Positions 17,195 to 26,799 of a stretch of 64,000 nt of DNA are shown here, piece by piece. The notes below the pieces were generated by a model that did not search any database, had not been told where the DNA came from, and saw only the letters and a program-made list of their open reading frames with translations. This stretch comes from Candidatus Aphodovivens excrementavium (lineage in GTDB: Bacteria > Actinomycetota > Coriobacteriia > Coriobacteriales > Eggerthellaceae): NCBI GenBank assembly GCA_018715935.1, contig DVKR01000018.1, positions 62,001 through 126,000 of the forward strand, written 5' to 3'. The translations under genes and the position numbers were made by a program. Position 1 is the first letter of the stretch. The number at the start of each line of letters is the position of its first letter.

Positions 17195-19792
17195 ATGGGC
17201 AGATCATATAATCCAGCGCGTACGTCCGTTGAGCTGTTGGCGCCCGCCGGGAGCATGGCGGCTCTTCATGCTGCGGTATGTGCCGGTGCGGACGCCGTGT
17301 ATTTGGGCATGGAGCAGTTCAACGCGCGAAGGGGAGCCGATAACTTCACGGCGGAAACGCTTGCCCAGGCGTGCGACTATGCCCATCTACGCGGCGTGCA
17401 TGTGTACGTGACCATGAACATTGCCGTGCTGCCAGAAGAGGTGGACGCTGCGCTTGAAGCTGCGCGCACGGCGTGCGTAGCGGGAGTGGATGCCTTCATT
17501 GTGCAGGACATCGGGCTGGCCGCTGCGTTGCGCGAGGCATTTCCCCAAGTACGCCTGCATATCTCAACGCAAATGAACACGCATAACGTGGCGGGCATCG
17601 AGGCGGCGGCGCAGCTGGGCGCCTCGCGCGTGACGCTCGCTCGCGAGCTTTCGCTTGGGGAGGTTGAGCTGTTGTCTGCCGAGGCTCGGGCTCGCGGTAT
17701 GGAGATAGAGGCATTCGCCCACGGCGCGCTGTGCGTGTGCTATTCGGGTCAGTGCTTCATGTCGTCTCTTATCGGAGGGCGTTCGGCGAATCGGGGGATG
17801 TGCGCTCAGGCATGCCGCCTTCCTTATGAGCTGCGCGATTCCCAGCATGACGATTCGCTTCCGTCGGACGGGGAGCACCTGCTTTCGCCGCGCGATTTGT
17901 GCTCGGTAAACTTGCTGCCCGATTTAGTGAAGGCGGGCGTTGGCTCATTGAAGCTGGAGGGGCGCATGAAGTCGCCCGATTACGTGTTTGCGGTGACGTC
18001 GGTGTACCGTTCGGTGCTCGACCGCGTGCTTGCAGAGAACCCCGATGCGCAGGGAGAAGGCGAATCGCCAGCTGCCGTTCGCGCAACTGCCGAAGAGCAG
18101 AGGGTTTTGGCCGAGGCGTTCTCGCGCGGTTTTACCACGGCGTATTTGGAGGGCAAGCGCGGAAACGACATCATGAGCTACGGGCGGCCTAACAACCGCG
18201 GCGTGCTTGTTGGCCGCGTGTCATCAGTGCGCGACGGAAAGGCGTTCGTCTCTGCCCAAAAAGAGCTTTCGCCCGGCGACGTGTTGGAGTTTTGGACCAA
18301 GCGCGGTCATTTCGCCTACACGCTTTCTGACATCCAGGTCGACCGCGCGGGAAACGTGATCACGCAGCCCGACAGGCCGGTGGGGAAGGGCGATCGCGTG
18401 TTTCGCGTGCGCAGCGCAAGCGATGCGTTCGCAGACGACGCCGCGAATCCGCGCGTCCCTATCGAGGGCAGGGTGACCATGCGTCTTGGACGGCCTCTTG
18501 AGATGGAGTTTTGGCTGTCTGCATCTGCGCAACAGGTGCGTCGCGACTTCGCGTGCAGCGATGCGAGGGGCGTTGCGTCCGGGCAGGTGCTGGAGGCGGC
18601 GCGCACGAAGGCGGTTTCCGCGGAAGACGTGCGCTCGCATGTCGACCGGCTCGGCACTACGCCGTTTCGCCTCACGTCGCTTGATATCGAGCTAGACGAA
18701 GGCGTGGGCATCGGCTTTTCTGCCCTGCATCGCGTCCGTGCCGAAGCGGTGGAGTCGTTGCGTGCCGCGCTGTTGTCGCCATGGGTGGGTCGTGCGGATG
18801 GCGTGCGTAAGCAGGTTCGGGCAAAGGGAGAGAGCTCTTCGCGCAAGGGCAAGCATGAGGGCGGGCTTGCGGCGCGCAAGGTGTCGGCCGCACAGCGGGA
18901 TGCGTTGGTTCAGAAGAAGGCCTCGTCGTGCGCGGTGGTGGCCCTTGCGGCTAATCCTGCGTGCGCGCGCGTTGCGAAACGCGCGGGCGCCGATGCGGTG
19001 TACGTGCCGGCTTTGAACTACAAGCGTGGCGGCGCTCAGATTGCCGGGTTGCGTTCGGACGAGGTTGACCAGGCGGGATACCCCAAGCAGTGCATCGTTG
19101 CGCTGCCAGCGATAGAGCACGAGCCGGTGGGTGCGTCGCGCGAAGCCGTAACGGGCGTCGGGGATATGTGGGAGCGGGTTTCGGCGGGCAAGCCCGTACT
19201 TGCCGACAGCTTCGGGGCGCTTGTGCGCGCCGCAGACAGGGGAGCGCTTCCTGAAGTGGGGTCTCATGTGCCTGTCACTAACGCGCTGTCGCTTGCCTAC
19301 GTTGCGGCTTTGGGGGCGCAGCGCGTATGGCTTTCGCCCGAGCTTTCGCTTTCGCAAATCGAGGCGCTGGGGAAAGACGCTCCCGTTTCTTTGGGGCTTA
19401 CCGTCATCGGATTCCAGGAGCTTATGGTTACCGAGCATTGCCTGCTCATGAGCCAAGGGCCTTGCAACCAGAAATGCGATACGTGTCCTCGGCGCGGCGT
19501 TTCACATACGCTGCGCGACCGCAAAGGGTTTGAGTTTCCAGTGAGCACCGACGAGCTCGGGCGCGGCCATCTCTACAATGGCGTGCAGCTGGACATTGCG
19601 CATCTGCTCCCCGATCTCATTGCGGCGGGCGTGTCTGCGTTTATGGTGGATACCACGCTCATGACCATGAAAGATGCCGGAAGTGCGGTTGCTCGCGTGG
19701 TGCGTGCGCGCGATCTTGCCGCGCAAGACGGCTCGTGCGTGCCGAAAACAGCGGGTGCGACAACCGGGCACCTTTTCCGCGGGGTCTCATAG
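17195..19792 (+). CDS. U32 peptidase-family protein (collagenase-like, RlhA/TrhP type)
   Basis: The 865-aa protein belongs to the U32 family, several members of which hydroxylate RNA bases with prephenate-derived factors rather than cleave protein. The N-terminal TIM-barrel part starts VELLAPAGSMAALHAA. The signature EAFAHGALCVCYSGQCFMSS carries the clustered cysteines, with RGMCAQACRLPY after it. A middle DUF3656-like region follows. The C-terminal third repeats barrel-like sequence and ends with another Cys cluster, GPCNQKCDTCPRRG. The frame opens at GTG 17165, but ATG 17195 has GAGGGTGGAGAG before it. It starts 67 bp from the divergent PBP gene. Confidence 0.88.
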   Translation: MGRSYNPARTSVELLAPAGSMAALHAAVCAGADAVYLGMEQFNARRGADNFTAETLAQACDYAHLRGVHVYVTMNIAVLPEEVDAALEAARTACVAGVDAFIVQDIGLAAALREAFPQVRLHISTQMNTHNVAGIEAAAQLGASRVTLARELSLGEVELLSAEARARGMEIEAFAHGALCVCYSGQCFMSSLIGGRSANRGMCAQACRLPYELRDSQHDDSLPSDGEHLLSPRDLCSVNLLPDLVKAGVGSLKLEGRMKSPDYVFAVTSVYRSVLDRVLAENPDAQGEGESPAAVRATAEEQRVLAEAFSRGFTTAYLEGKRGNDIMSYGRPNNRGVLVGRVSSVRDGKAFVSAQKELSPGDVLEFWTKRGHFAYTLSDIQVDRAGNVITQPDRPVGKGDRVFRVRSASDAFADDAANPRVPIEGRVTMRLGRPLEMEFWLSASAQQVRRDFACSDARGVASGQVLEAARTKAVSAEDVRSHVDRLGTTPFRLTSLDIELDEGVGIGFSALHRVRAEAVESLRAALLSPWVGRADGVRKQVRAKGESSSRKGKHEGGLAARKVSAAQRDALVQKKASSCAVVALAANPACARVAKRAGADAVYVPALNYKRGGAQIAGLRSDEVDQAGYPKQCIVALPAIEHEPVGASREAVTGVGDMWERVSAGKPVLADSFGALVRAADRGALPEVGSHVPVTNALSLAYVAALGAQRVWLSPELSLSQIEALGKDAPVSLGLTVIGFQELMVTEHCLLMSQGPCNQKCDTCPRRGVSHTLRDRKGFEFPVSTDELGRGHLYNGVQLDIAHLLPDLIAAGVSAFMVDTTLMTMKDAGSAVARVVRARDLAAQDGSCVPKTAGATTGHLFRGVS

Positions 19793-19855
19793 CGACAGGT
19801 CAGGCAGCTGCGTCAGGTCGTTGCGATAGCCGGGCTTTCCGCGGGGTCTCATAGC
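19774..19855 (+). repeat. 20-bp direct repeat straddling the U32 stop codon
   Basis: TTTCCGCGGGGTCTCATAGC occurs at 19774-19793, where it includes the TAG stop, and again exactly at 19836-19855, a 62-bp offset. A decayed TATCCTCATAGC follows near 19910. It looks like a partial tail duplication. Confidence 0.85.
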
Positions 19856-20232
19856 CAGCGTGCGTGTGCGGTTTGACGGCGAGCCGTCTACACGCTCTAC
19901 CTTCACAGGTATCCTCATAGCAGGCGCATGTGTACGGTATGACATCGCGCGCTGGCCCTAGCTTGTTCGGCGATGTCTTGCGAGCACAACCTGTTCCGAA
20001 GCGATTCGTAACGTGAAAACCGGATGAAGATACGAGGGCTTCTCTGTTCGTACTTATTCGAAATTGAGAATAAAGTGTTAAATTACACGGGCGCTGCCTG
20101 TAAGGATGTGGCACAATAATCCAGTTCACGATTTTTTGCCAAACGCAGCAAAGTAGAGCAGCAGAGTAGAGGAAGTGCGTTGACGGGAAGCGTCATCGCA
20201 CGCAAAAGGCAGGAAGAGGGTTTGGAAGCATA
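19793..20232 (+). other. Intergenic region before secDF (440 bp)
   Basis: No gene is supported. It holds the second copy of the 20-bp repeat, then ordinary sequence, and an AT-rich island at about 20040-20090 (with TTGAGA at 20064) that is the likeliest promoter area for secDF. There is no clear hairpin terminator. Confidence 0.5.
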
Positions 20233-22881
20233 ATGGCAGCCAACACCACCCAAACTAACCGCGCGAAAAAGAAAAAAGCTTCTTCGGGGGTGCGCCGAAA
20301 CGTCTGGCTTTTGGTGCTGTGCACCGTGCTCGCCATTGGCGCTGTCTTCATGTTCACGCCGCCTCAGGAGAAAATCAACCAAGGGTTGGATATTCAAGGC
20401 GGCCTTTCGGTCGTGCTTACCGCTACCGGAGAAGACGGCCAGGCGCCTTCGGCGGAGGACATGGAAACCAGCCGCGAAATCATTGAGAGCCGCGTGAACG
20501 CCCTCGGCGCTTCGGAGGCGGTCGTTCAGGTTCAGGGAACCAATCAGATTTTGGTTCAGATTCCCGGCATGTCCGATACCCAGGAGGCCTTAAACACCAT
20601 TGGGCGCACCGGCAGCTTGGTGTTCGCTCGTCTCGACTCGTTTACCGACGAAGACGTGGTAAGCCAGATCGAAAGCGGTCAATACGGCGGCAACCAGGTG
20701 ATCTACGACGATCTAGGCAACGCGTTCCCCTCAACCGAAACCAACGACTTAGAAGTTGCTGAAGGAACCTACACTCCGCTTATCACGGGAGCCAACATCA
20801 CCAACGTGACGGTTGGACAAGAAAGCCAAACCTCAACCGACTACGCAGTCAACGTGACGCTTGACTCGGAGGGCACGCAGGCGTTCGCTCAGGCCACCGA
20901 GGATCTGGTGGACACCAACGGGCAGATTGTCATCATTTTGGACAGCGTGGTGCAAAGCGCTCCTGCGGTGCAGTCGGTTATCTCCGACGGCAACGTGTCC
21001 ATTTCGGGTGGCTATACGTTGGACGAAGCGCAAAGCATGCGCACCATCTTGGAGTCCGGCTCTTTGCCGGTGAGCTTCGAGTACTCGCAGAGCCAGGTGG
21101 TTGGCCCGACCCTTGGACAAGACGCGCTGGCATCCGGCGTGGTCGTGGCGCTTATCGGCCTTGCCGTAGTGCTTCTGTACCTGCTGTTCTTCTATCGCGG
21201 CCTTGGCCTTATCGCCGCGGCTATGATGGCCGTGTTCGCCGTGTTCTATCTGGGCTTGCTGGCCTTGCTTTCTCATTTCGGCCTGTTCAGCCTCTCGTTG
21301 GCCGGCATTGCGGGCGTGGTGCTTACCATCGGCATGGCGGCCGACTCGTCCATCCTTATCATGGAGCGCTTCCGCGAAGAGATTCGCATGGGCAGAAGTG
21401 TGCGCGCCGCTTCGAAAACAGGCGTGTGGCACGGCATCACTACCTCCATTGACGCCGACTTGGTAACGTTGGTGAGCGCGTTGACGCTGTTCTTCCTTGC
21501 GGCGGCATCGGTGAAGGGCTTTGGCCTTACGCTGGCGCTGGGCATCTTCTGCGACCTGGTGGCAATGCTGGTGTTCTTCATGCCGGTAGTGCGCTTGCTG
21601 GCTCCGCGCGTTATGCCAAAGCACCCCGCGTTTTGGGAAATCAAAGACTGCCTTGACCTTGCCAAAGCGGAAAGCGAGGGAACGCTTACGAGCAAGCCGC
21701 GCGGCCGCTTCATCAAACGCGATATCGACTTTTTGGGCAAGCGCAAGATCTTCTTTGCCATTGCCGCCGTGATGATTGTCGCCGCGTTTGCCGTCGTGGG
21801 TATTCGGGGTATGAACTTTGGCATCGAGTTCCAGGGCGGCACGTCAATTAGCATGCACGATACCGGCGATGTTTCCATCGAGCAGGTGCGCGACGCGTTT
21901 GCCGATGCGGGCGAGCCTGATGCGGTGGTGCAAACCACCTCTTCCGACGGCCAGGAAGGCTTCTTGGTGCGCACCGCCGACACCTCGGCAGAAAACGCAG
22001 CATCCGTTGCAAACCAGGTGGCCGACCAGTTCGGCTGGTCGCACGAGTCCATCGAGGTGACCACCATCGGCCCTGACTGGGGTGCAGGGGTCATCCAGGC
22101 GTCCGTCATCGCTTTGTTCATTTCGTTTGCGCTGATCATCGCCTACATCGCCATCCGCTTCGAGTACAAGATGGGCGTGTGCGCCATCATAGCGCTTTTG
22201 CACGACATCATTATCGTGGTGGGAGTGTATGCGCTGGTCGGCCGCGAAGTAACGCCCAACGCAGTGGCAGCGTTGCTTACCATCTTGGGCTATTCGCTGT
22301 ACGACAAGGTGGTCGTGTTCCATCGCATCAATGAGAACATGAAAACCGACGAGGGAAAATGCACGTTTATGACGATGGCGAACCGCTCGCTGAACCAGGT
22401 TATCATCCGTACGATGAACACCTCCATCGCCCAGCTGGTCCCGGTAGTTGCCATGCTGCTGTTCGGCGGGGAAACGCTGAAAGACTTCGCCTTCGCTATG
22501 ACCATCGGCCTGATTTGCGGCGCCTACTCCACCATCTCGGTTGCAACGCCGCTCTATAGCATCTGGAAGACGCGCGAGCAGAAATACGCTCGTCTCGCTA
22601 AGAAATACGGACCTGAGGTTCAGCGCTGCTACCTGGGCTATCTGCCCAGCGATCCAAAGGTGAAGGGCTTTTTTGCCGCGCAGGAGGCCAAGGATTCGGA
22701 CGCTGAAGCAACGGCTGCGAGAGCCGACGGAGGCGAAGGACCTTCCAACACAACCGCGTCCGAGGGCGCTGTTTCCGATGCGGAGCCGAGAAAGGCCGCC
22801 GCGATGGCTTCGGGCGAAGAGGCCAAGCAGAAGATGTCGCAGCGCCGCCATCAGAGCCGCGCCCAACGCAAGGGAAAGTAG
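20233..22881 (+). CDS. secDF: Protein translocase subunit SecDF (fused)
   Basis: This membrane protein uses the proton gradient to help pull secreted proteins out through SecYEG. The 882-aa product fuses SecD and SecF. SecD covers about residues 20-450 with the DxQGG-type motif NQGLDIQGGLSV, the P1 periplasmic domain and helices 4-6 (GMAADSSILIMERFREE). SecF covers about 490-790 with GMNFGIEFQGGTSI and YSLYDKVVVFHRINEN. A charged Ala/Glu-rich tail of about 70 residues follows. No yajC is seen. The ATG follows AGGAAGAGGGTTTGGAAGCATA. It converges with the helicase gene, only 9 bp apart, without a visible terminator. Confidence 0.95.
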   Translation: MAANTTQTNRAKKKKASSGVRRNVWLLVLCTVLAIGAVFMFTPPQEKINQGLDIQGGLSVVLTATGEDGQAPSAEDMETSREIIESRVNALGASEAVVQVQGTNQILVQIPGMSDTQEALNTIGRTGSLVFARLDSFTDEDVVSQIESGQYGGNQVIYDDLGNAFPSTETNDLEVAEGTYTPLITGANITNVTVGQESQTSTDYAVNVTLDSEGTQAFAQATEDLVDTNGQIVIILDSVVQSAPAVQSVISDGNVSISGGYTLDEAQSMRTILESGSLPVSFEYSQSQVVGPTLGQDALASGVVVALIGLAVVLLYLLFFYRGLGLIAAAMMAVFAVFYLGLLALLSHFGLFSLSLAGIAGVVLTIGMAADSSILIMERFREEIRMGRSVRAASKTGVWHGITTSIDADLVTLVSALTLFFLAAASVKGFGLTLALGIFCDLVAMLVFFMPVVRLLAPRVMPKHPAFWEIKDCLDLAKAESEGTLTSKPRGRFIKRDIDFLGKRKIFFAIAAVMIVAAFAVVGIRGMNFGIEFQGGTSISMHDTGDVSIEQVRDAFADAGEPDAVVQTTSSDGQEGFLVRTADTSAENAASVANQVADQFGWSHESIEVTTIGPDWGAGVIQASVIALFISFALIIAYIAIRFEYKMGVCAIIALLHDIIIVVGVYALVGREVTPNAVAALLTILGYSLYDKVVVFHRINENMKTDEGKCTFMTMANRSLNQVIIRTMNTSIAQLVPVVAMLLFGGETLKDFAFAMTIGLICGAYSTISVATPLYSIWKTREQKYARLAKKYGPEVQRCYLGYLPSDPKVKGFFAAQEAKDSDAEATAARADGGEGPSNTTASEGAVSDAEPRKAAAMASGEEAKQKMSQRRHQSRAQRKGK

Positions 22882-22890
22882 GATCTAGGT

Positions 22891-25293
22891 TTAGCGCAAG
22901 GGAGACGCTGCGCCCAAAAGACGCGCTTCGTCCCAGCTGTGGATGCGCCTGCAGGCGCCCGCGACGTCAAGCACGCCGTAAGCGAATCCCTTGCGAACAA
23001 GCTCTTTAGGAAGCAGTGCGTCGTATTTTTCGAAAAGAGGAACCTCTCCCGGATAGAGAAGATCCATCGGGTCAAGCATGCCTGCTTCGTGCTCGTCGGC
23101 GACATGCGCCAGCTCGGTTAGAAACTCACTGCCCGAGCAGGTCATTTTGAACTGGATGAAATACGGGCGAGAGACTTCGATGCCTTTCAGTCCCAACCGG
23201 GACGCTATCTTGATTTTGACGATACGCTCCAACGCCAAGAACGCATACGTTCCCAGCCAAGGTAAAAGGCACCACGTATTGCCTCCCAGGTTCACCAAGG
23301 GAAGTGTGTCGAGGTGCGCGTTTGCCGCGACGCGCCGGGCAAGGGAGACGCGCGCGCGGGCATTCGCCTTCAGATAGGGGTAGCAGGCGTCTTCTTGCAG
23401 CACGGTGCGCATTCGCTCGAGCACGCGCGTGTTGACGTCTCCCGGACAGTCGCCGAAATACGCGGGCACTTTTCCCTTCACCAGCGTGCAGTACACCAGA
23501 TGCCGCTTGTGGTCTATTTCGTCTACCACCCAAACATGGCCGGCAATGGCGATTTTTTCTCCCGCTGGGGGCGGCTGAACAATCGTGCCGATTTCTTGAG
23601 ACTCGCTTCGAACGGTGTATTCGACGTTTTCCTGGAAGACGGCGTAAAACTTGAACGAGTTGACGATGCGCTCGCCTGCAAGGCCGACGATGAGGCCGCC
23701 TGTTTCCGTTAGCTCGATAAGGTCGGTGCCAAGCAAATGGTGAAGCAAAAAGCGATAGTCGTCCTGTGTGACGCGATGAAACGGCGCGAGCGGAAGCACG
23801 CGCTGCGCCAGCTCGGCAGGATGCAGCTCTCCTTCCGATGCAAGCGTGGCGAGCGTCTGATGCAGAAGCAGGCTGTAGGGAAGCCTGTCGAGGCGAGGGG
23901 GCTCCACCCAGCGCTCTTCTAGATACAGCTGAACCAGCGCGATTCCCTGTAGTAACTTCCAAGGAATGCTCTCAGGCGTCATTGAGCGCGCTTCGGGCTG
24001 CTCTTCCCGCATGACAAACCACATTTCTTGAGGTGCGCCGCGTCTGCCAGTGCGTCCCATGCGCTGGAGAAACGACGACACGGTAAACGGTGCGTCTATT
24101 TGAAAGGCGCGTTCGAGCCTGCCGATGTCGATTCCCAGCTCCAAGGTTGCCGTGGTGATGGTGGCAAGGTTCGTATCCTCGTCTTTCATCAGCTCTTCGG
24201 CGCTTTCTCTGAACGAAGCCGAAAGGTTTCCGTGATGAATGAGGAAGCGGTCGGGCTCGCGCATGGCCTCGCAGTATTGACGAAGCGTGGTGCACACCGC
24301 CTCCGCCTCTTCGCGCGAGTTGACGAACACGAGGCACTTTTTGCCGCGCGTGTGCTCATAGATGTAGCCAATGCCTGGGTCGGCCGTTGCCGGTGCGGTG
24401 TCGGTGGCGGAGTCTGTTGGCAGCTGGAGGTCTTGCGCCGGGGCGCTGTTTGCGGGGCGCGCTGCCGCATTATGACGATCCTGCGCCAAGGCGGGCGCGA
24501 CGGCAGGTATAGCCAATGGGGCGGCAATAGCCAGTGGTTGGCGATTATGCACCAAAGGCTCATAGAAAACGTTTTGCTCGGCGGCCTGCGGGCCGTTGGC
24601 ATAGAAGTGCTCCATCGACAAGCGCCAGGTGCGTTTCGGCTCTTCGATTTGCGGAATGAGGGTGGCGCGGCCCGACCCGGCAGACAGGTACGCACCGGTG
24701 AGTTGCGGGTTGCCGATGGTTGCCGAAAGCCCGATGCGTCGCGGGTTTACCTGGGCAAGCCTGGCAAGGCGTTGAATGAGGCAGAGCGTTTGCCCGCCGC
24801 GGTCGCCCCGCAGAAGCGAATGCACCTCGTCGATGACGATGTAGCGCAAATCCCCAAAGAGGCGTGCGATGGAGGAGTGCTTGCGCAGCAGGAGAGCCTC
24901 AAGCGACTCGGGCGTGATCTGCAGAATGCCGGACGGGGCTTTCATTAAGCGCGCTTTGTGCGAAGCCCCCACATCGCCATGCCAGTGCCACACGGGAATA
25001 TCCGCGTCTTCGCAGAGGTCGTTCAGGCGGGAAAACTGGTCGTTGATAAGCGCTTTCAAAGGGCCGATGTAGAGCGCGCCTACCGATTGGGGCGGGTTTT
25101 CCCAAAACTCGGTGAGGATGGGAAAGAAAGCCGCCTCCGTTTTTCCGGACGCGGTTGTAGCGGAAAGCAGAACGTTGTCGTCGGTGTTGAAGATGGCGTC
25201 GGCGGCAGCCACCTGGATACCGCGCAGATTCTCCCATTCGTGCTGGTAGATAAAGTCTTGAATGAAGGGCGCGTAGCGCTCGAATGTCCCCAT
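22891..25293 (-). CDS. Lhr/BrxHI-like superfamily 2 DEAD/DEAH helicase
   Basis: The 800-aa protein has helicase motifs in order: SATTASGKTEAA (Walker A, Lys51), GPLKALIND, TPESLEALLL, DEVH (155-158), SAT (190-192), FVNSREEAEAV and the arginine-finger strip QRMGRTGRRG (around residue 410). A Pro/Ala-rich linker (about 255-300) separates the two RecA domains, and the C-terminal 350 residues are the accessory part typical of large Lhr-type helicases. It is the last gene of a three-gene minus-strand operon, starting 9 bp after the BrxD-like gene with AGGGGTGAGCG before the ATG. BrxHI helicases pair with BrxD in some BREX types; here only that pair plus a TerB-type protein is present. The role is probably DNA remodelling or defence (inference). 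Confidence 0.85.
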   Translation of the reverse strand: MGTFERYAPFIQDFIYQHEWENLRGIQVAAADAIFNTDDNVLLSATTASGKTEAAFFPILTEFWENPPQSVGALYIGPLKALINDQFSRLNDLCEDADIPVWHWHGDVGASHKARLMKAPSGILQITPESLEALLLRKHSSIARLFGDLRYIVIDEVHSLLRGDRGGQTLCLIQRLARLAQVNPRRIGLSATIGNPQLTGAYLSAGSGRATLIPQIEEPKRTWRLSMEHFYANGPQAAEQNVFYEPLVHNRQPLAIAAPLAIPAVAPALAQDRHNAAARPANSAPAQDLQLPTDSATDTAPATADPGIGYIYEHTRGKKCLVFVNSREEAEAVCTTLRQYCEAMREPDRFLIHHGNLSASFRESAEELMKDEDTNLATITTATLELGIDIGRLERAFQIDAPFTVSSFLQRMGRTGRRGAPQEMWFVMREEQPEARSMTPESIPWKLLQGIALVQLYLEERWVEPPRLDRLPYSLLLHQTLATLASEGELHPAELAQRVLPLAPFHRVTQDDYRFLLHHLLGTDLIELTETGGLIVGLAGERIVNSFKFYAVFQENVEYTVRSESQEIGTIVQPPPAGEKIAIAGHVWVVDEIDHKRHLVYCTLVKGKVPAYFGDCPGDVNTRVLERMRTVLQEDACYPYLKANARARVSLARRVAANAHLDTLPLVNLGGNTWCLLPWLGTYAFLALERIVKIKIASRLGLKGIEVSRPYFIQFKMTCSGSEFLTELAHVADEHEAGMLDPMDLLYPGEVPLFEKYDALLPKELVRKGFAYGVLDVAGACRRIHSWDEARLLGAASPLR

Positions 25294-25302
25294 CGCTCAC
25301 CC

Positions 25303-26799
25303 CTAAAGACTGAATTCGGCGTAAGGAGCCATAGTGGGTGCGGCGGCCGTGGGTGCGGCGTCTACGGGCGAGGCGCCCATGGGCGTGGCGGCCATGTTTG
25401 CGACGGCCGTGGACGCGGCGTCTATGGGTGAGGCTGCCGTGTGTGAGGTTGCCATAGATGCGACGGAGGGGTCGGCGTCAGCGCGCCTGCTTGCTGCGAG
25501 AAGCCGCTCCACGTCAACCGAGGGGTTCTGACTTACGATATCCAGCAGCTCGATATAGTCTCGAATAACCTCGCGTGGCGTGAGATGAGAGCTGGAGCCC
25601 ACCTGCTCGAACTCGATGCGCAAAAACGCAACGAGGTCTTCTTCGCTCAGCGTTCTCGTGTAACCGAAAAGGCCGGCATGGATGTCGGCCAGTTTTTCGA
25701 TGAGCACCAACAGCTCTTCGTGGGTAAGCGGTTCGAGCCGAATGACGGGAGCCAGCAAATCCACCAGCCCCTCACCTGCGAACCTGCCTTGCGCCAAGCG
25801 GCTGCGCAGGGCTTCGTAGCTGTAGATGCCCCTGCGCCTGTCTTCTATCGACTGCGGGGTTCCTCCCATAACAATGCCCAGGTAGCGCGCTTTTCCCTGC
25901 AGCGTGTCGTTGTACATGGTGAGTATTTTCTCGTAGTTGTACTGCCGCGCGATGGTGTTGGGGATTTTGTACAGGTTGACCAACTCGTCAATGAGCACCA
26001 AAAGCCCCTGGTAGCCAGCGCTTTTCAAGAAGCAAGCGAAAAGCTTTAGGTAGTCGTACCAGCTGTCGTCGGTGATTATCGACGAAACCCCCAGTTCCTG
26101 TTTCGCCTCCGTTTTGGTGCGGTATTCGCCGCGGAGCCATTTGACCACGCGAGCTTGGGTCTCGTCGTCGCCGTCTCGCCAAGCATGGTGATAGCGGGCA
26201 AGCAGCGTGGCGAAGTCGAAGCCGTGCACCAACTCTTCAAGAGATTGCAGCACCTCGAAAATGCGGGTCTCCACGTGCTGGTCGAAAGCGGGGTCGCGCT
26301 CTTCTATGCCCTGAGCTGCCACGCTTGCTCGGACGCTAGAGAGCCATCTGTCCAGCACAAGTGGCAAGGCGCCGCCTTCGGGACGTGTTTTCACCGAAAG
26401 GTTGCGCATCAGCTCGCGATAGGTGGCAAGCCCTTGGCCTTGGCCGCCTTGAAGGCGGCGCTCGGGCGAGAGGTCGGCATCGCAAACGGCAAACCCCTTG
26501 CCCATAGCGTGGTTGCGAATGGTCTGCAGCAGGAAGCTCTTTCCGCTTCCGTACCGCCCTACCAAAAAGCGAAACGAAGCGCCTCCGCCAGAGATGAGGT
26601 CGAGATCGTGGAGCAACGCCTGGATTTCGAGGGTGCGCCCTACGGTTATATAGGGAAGGCCGACGCGCGGCACGACGCCGCCCTTAAGCGAGTTGACGAT
26701 TACGGCGGCCACGCGTTTGGGAACGCGGGGGCCGGGCGAAGACGTGCGAGCAGCAGAGGCGGTCTTTTCGTCTGGGGGCGTTGCGGGGTCGTAGATCAT
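25303..26799 (-). CDS. BrxD-like P-loop ATPase (DUF2791-type)
   Basis: The 498-aa protein has SFRFLVGRYGSGKSFLLQ (Walker A, 81-88) and GLLVLIDELVNLYKI (Walker B, about 266-272), plus AVCDADLSPERRLQG between them. This is the layout of the BREX ATPase BrxD and related DUF2791 proteins. The C-terminal 65 residues are a low-complexity Ala/Ser/Pro/Met tail built from roughly 20-residue repeats (60-bp DNA units at about 25343-25460). ATG 26799 overlaps the TGA of the preceding TerB_C-like gene as ATGA, indicating translational coupling. The frame stays open upstream to 27291, but that part is a shadow of the preceding gene. Predicted partner of the downstream helicase. Confidence 0.82.
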   Translation of the reverse strand: MIYDPATPPDEKTASAARTSSPGPRVPKRVAAVIVNSLKGGVVPRVGLPYITVGRTLEIQALLHDLDLISGGGASFRFLVGRYGSGKSFLLQTIRNHAMGKGFAVCDADLSPERRLQGGQGQGLATYRELMRNLSVKTRPEGGALPLVLDRWLSSVRASVAAQGIEERDPAFDQHVETRIFEVLQSLEELVHGFDFATLLARYHHAWRDGDDETQARVVKWLRGEYRTKTEAKQELGVSSIITDDSWYDYLKLFACFLKSAGYQGLLVLIDELVNLYKIPNTIARQYNYEKILTMYNDTLQGKARYLGIVMGGTPQSIEDRRRGIYSYEALRSRLAQGRFAGEGLVDLLAPVIRLEPLTHEELLVLIEKLADIHAGLFGYTRTLSEEDLVAFLRIEFEQVGSSSHLTPREVIRDYIELLDIVSQNPSVDVERLLAASRRADADPSVASMATSHTAASPIDAASTAVANMAATPMGASPVDAAPTAAAPTMAPYAEFSL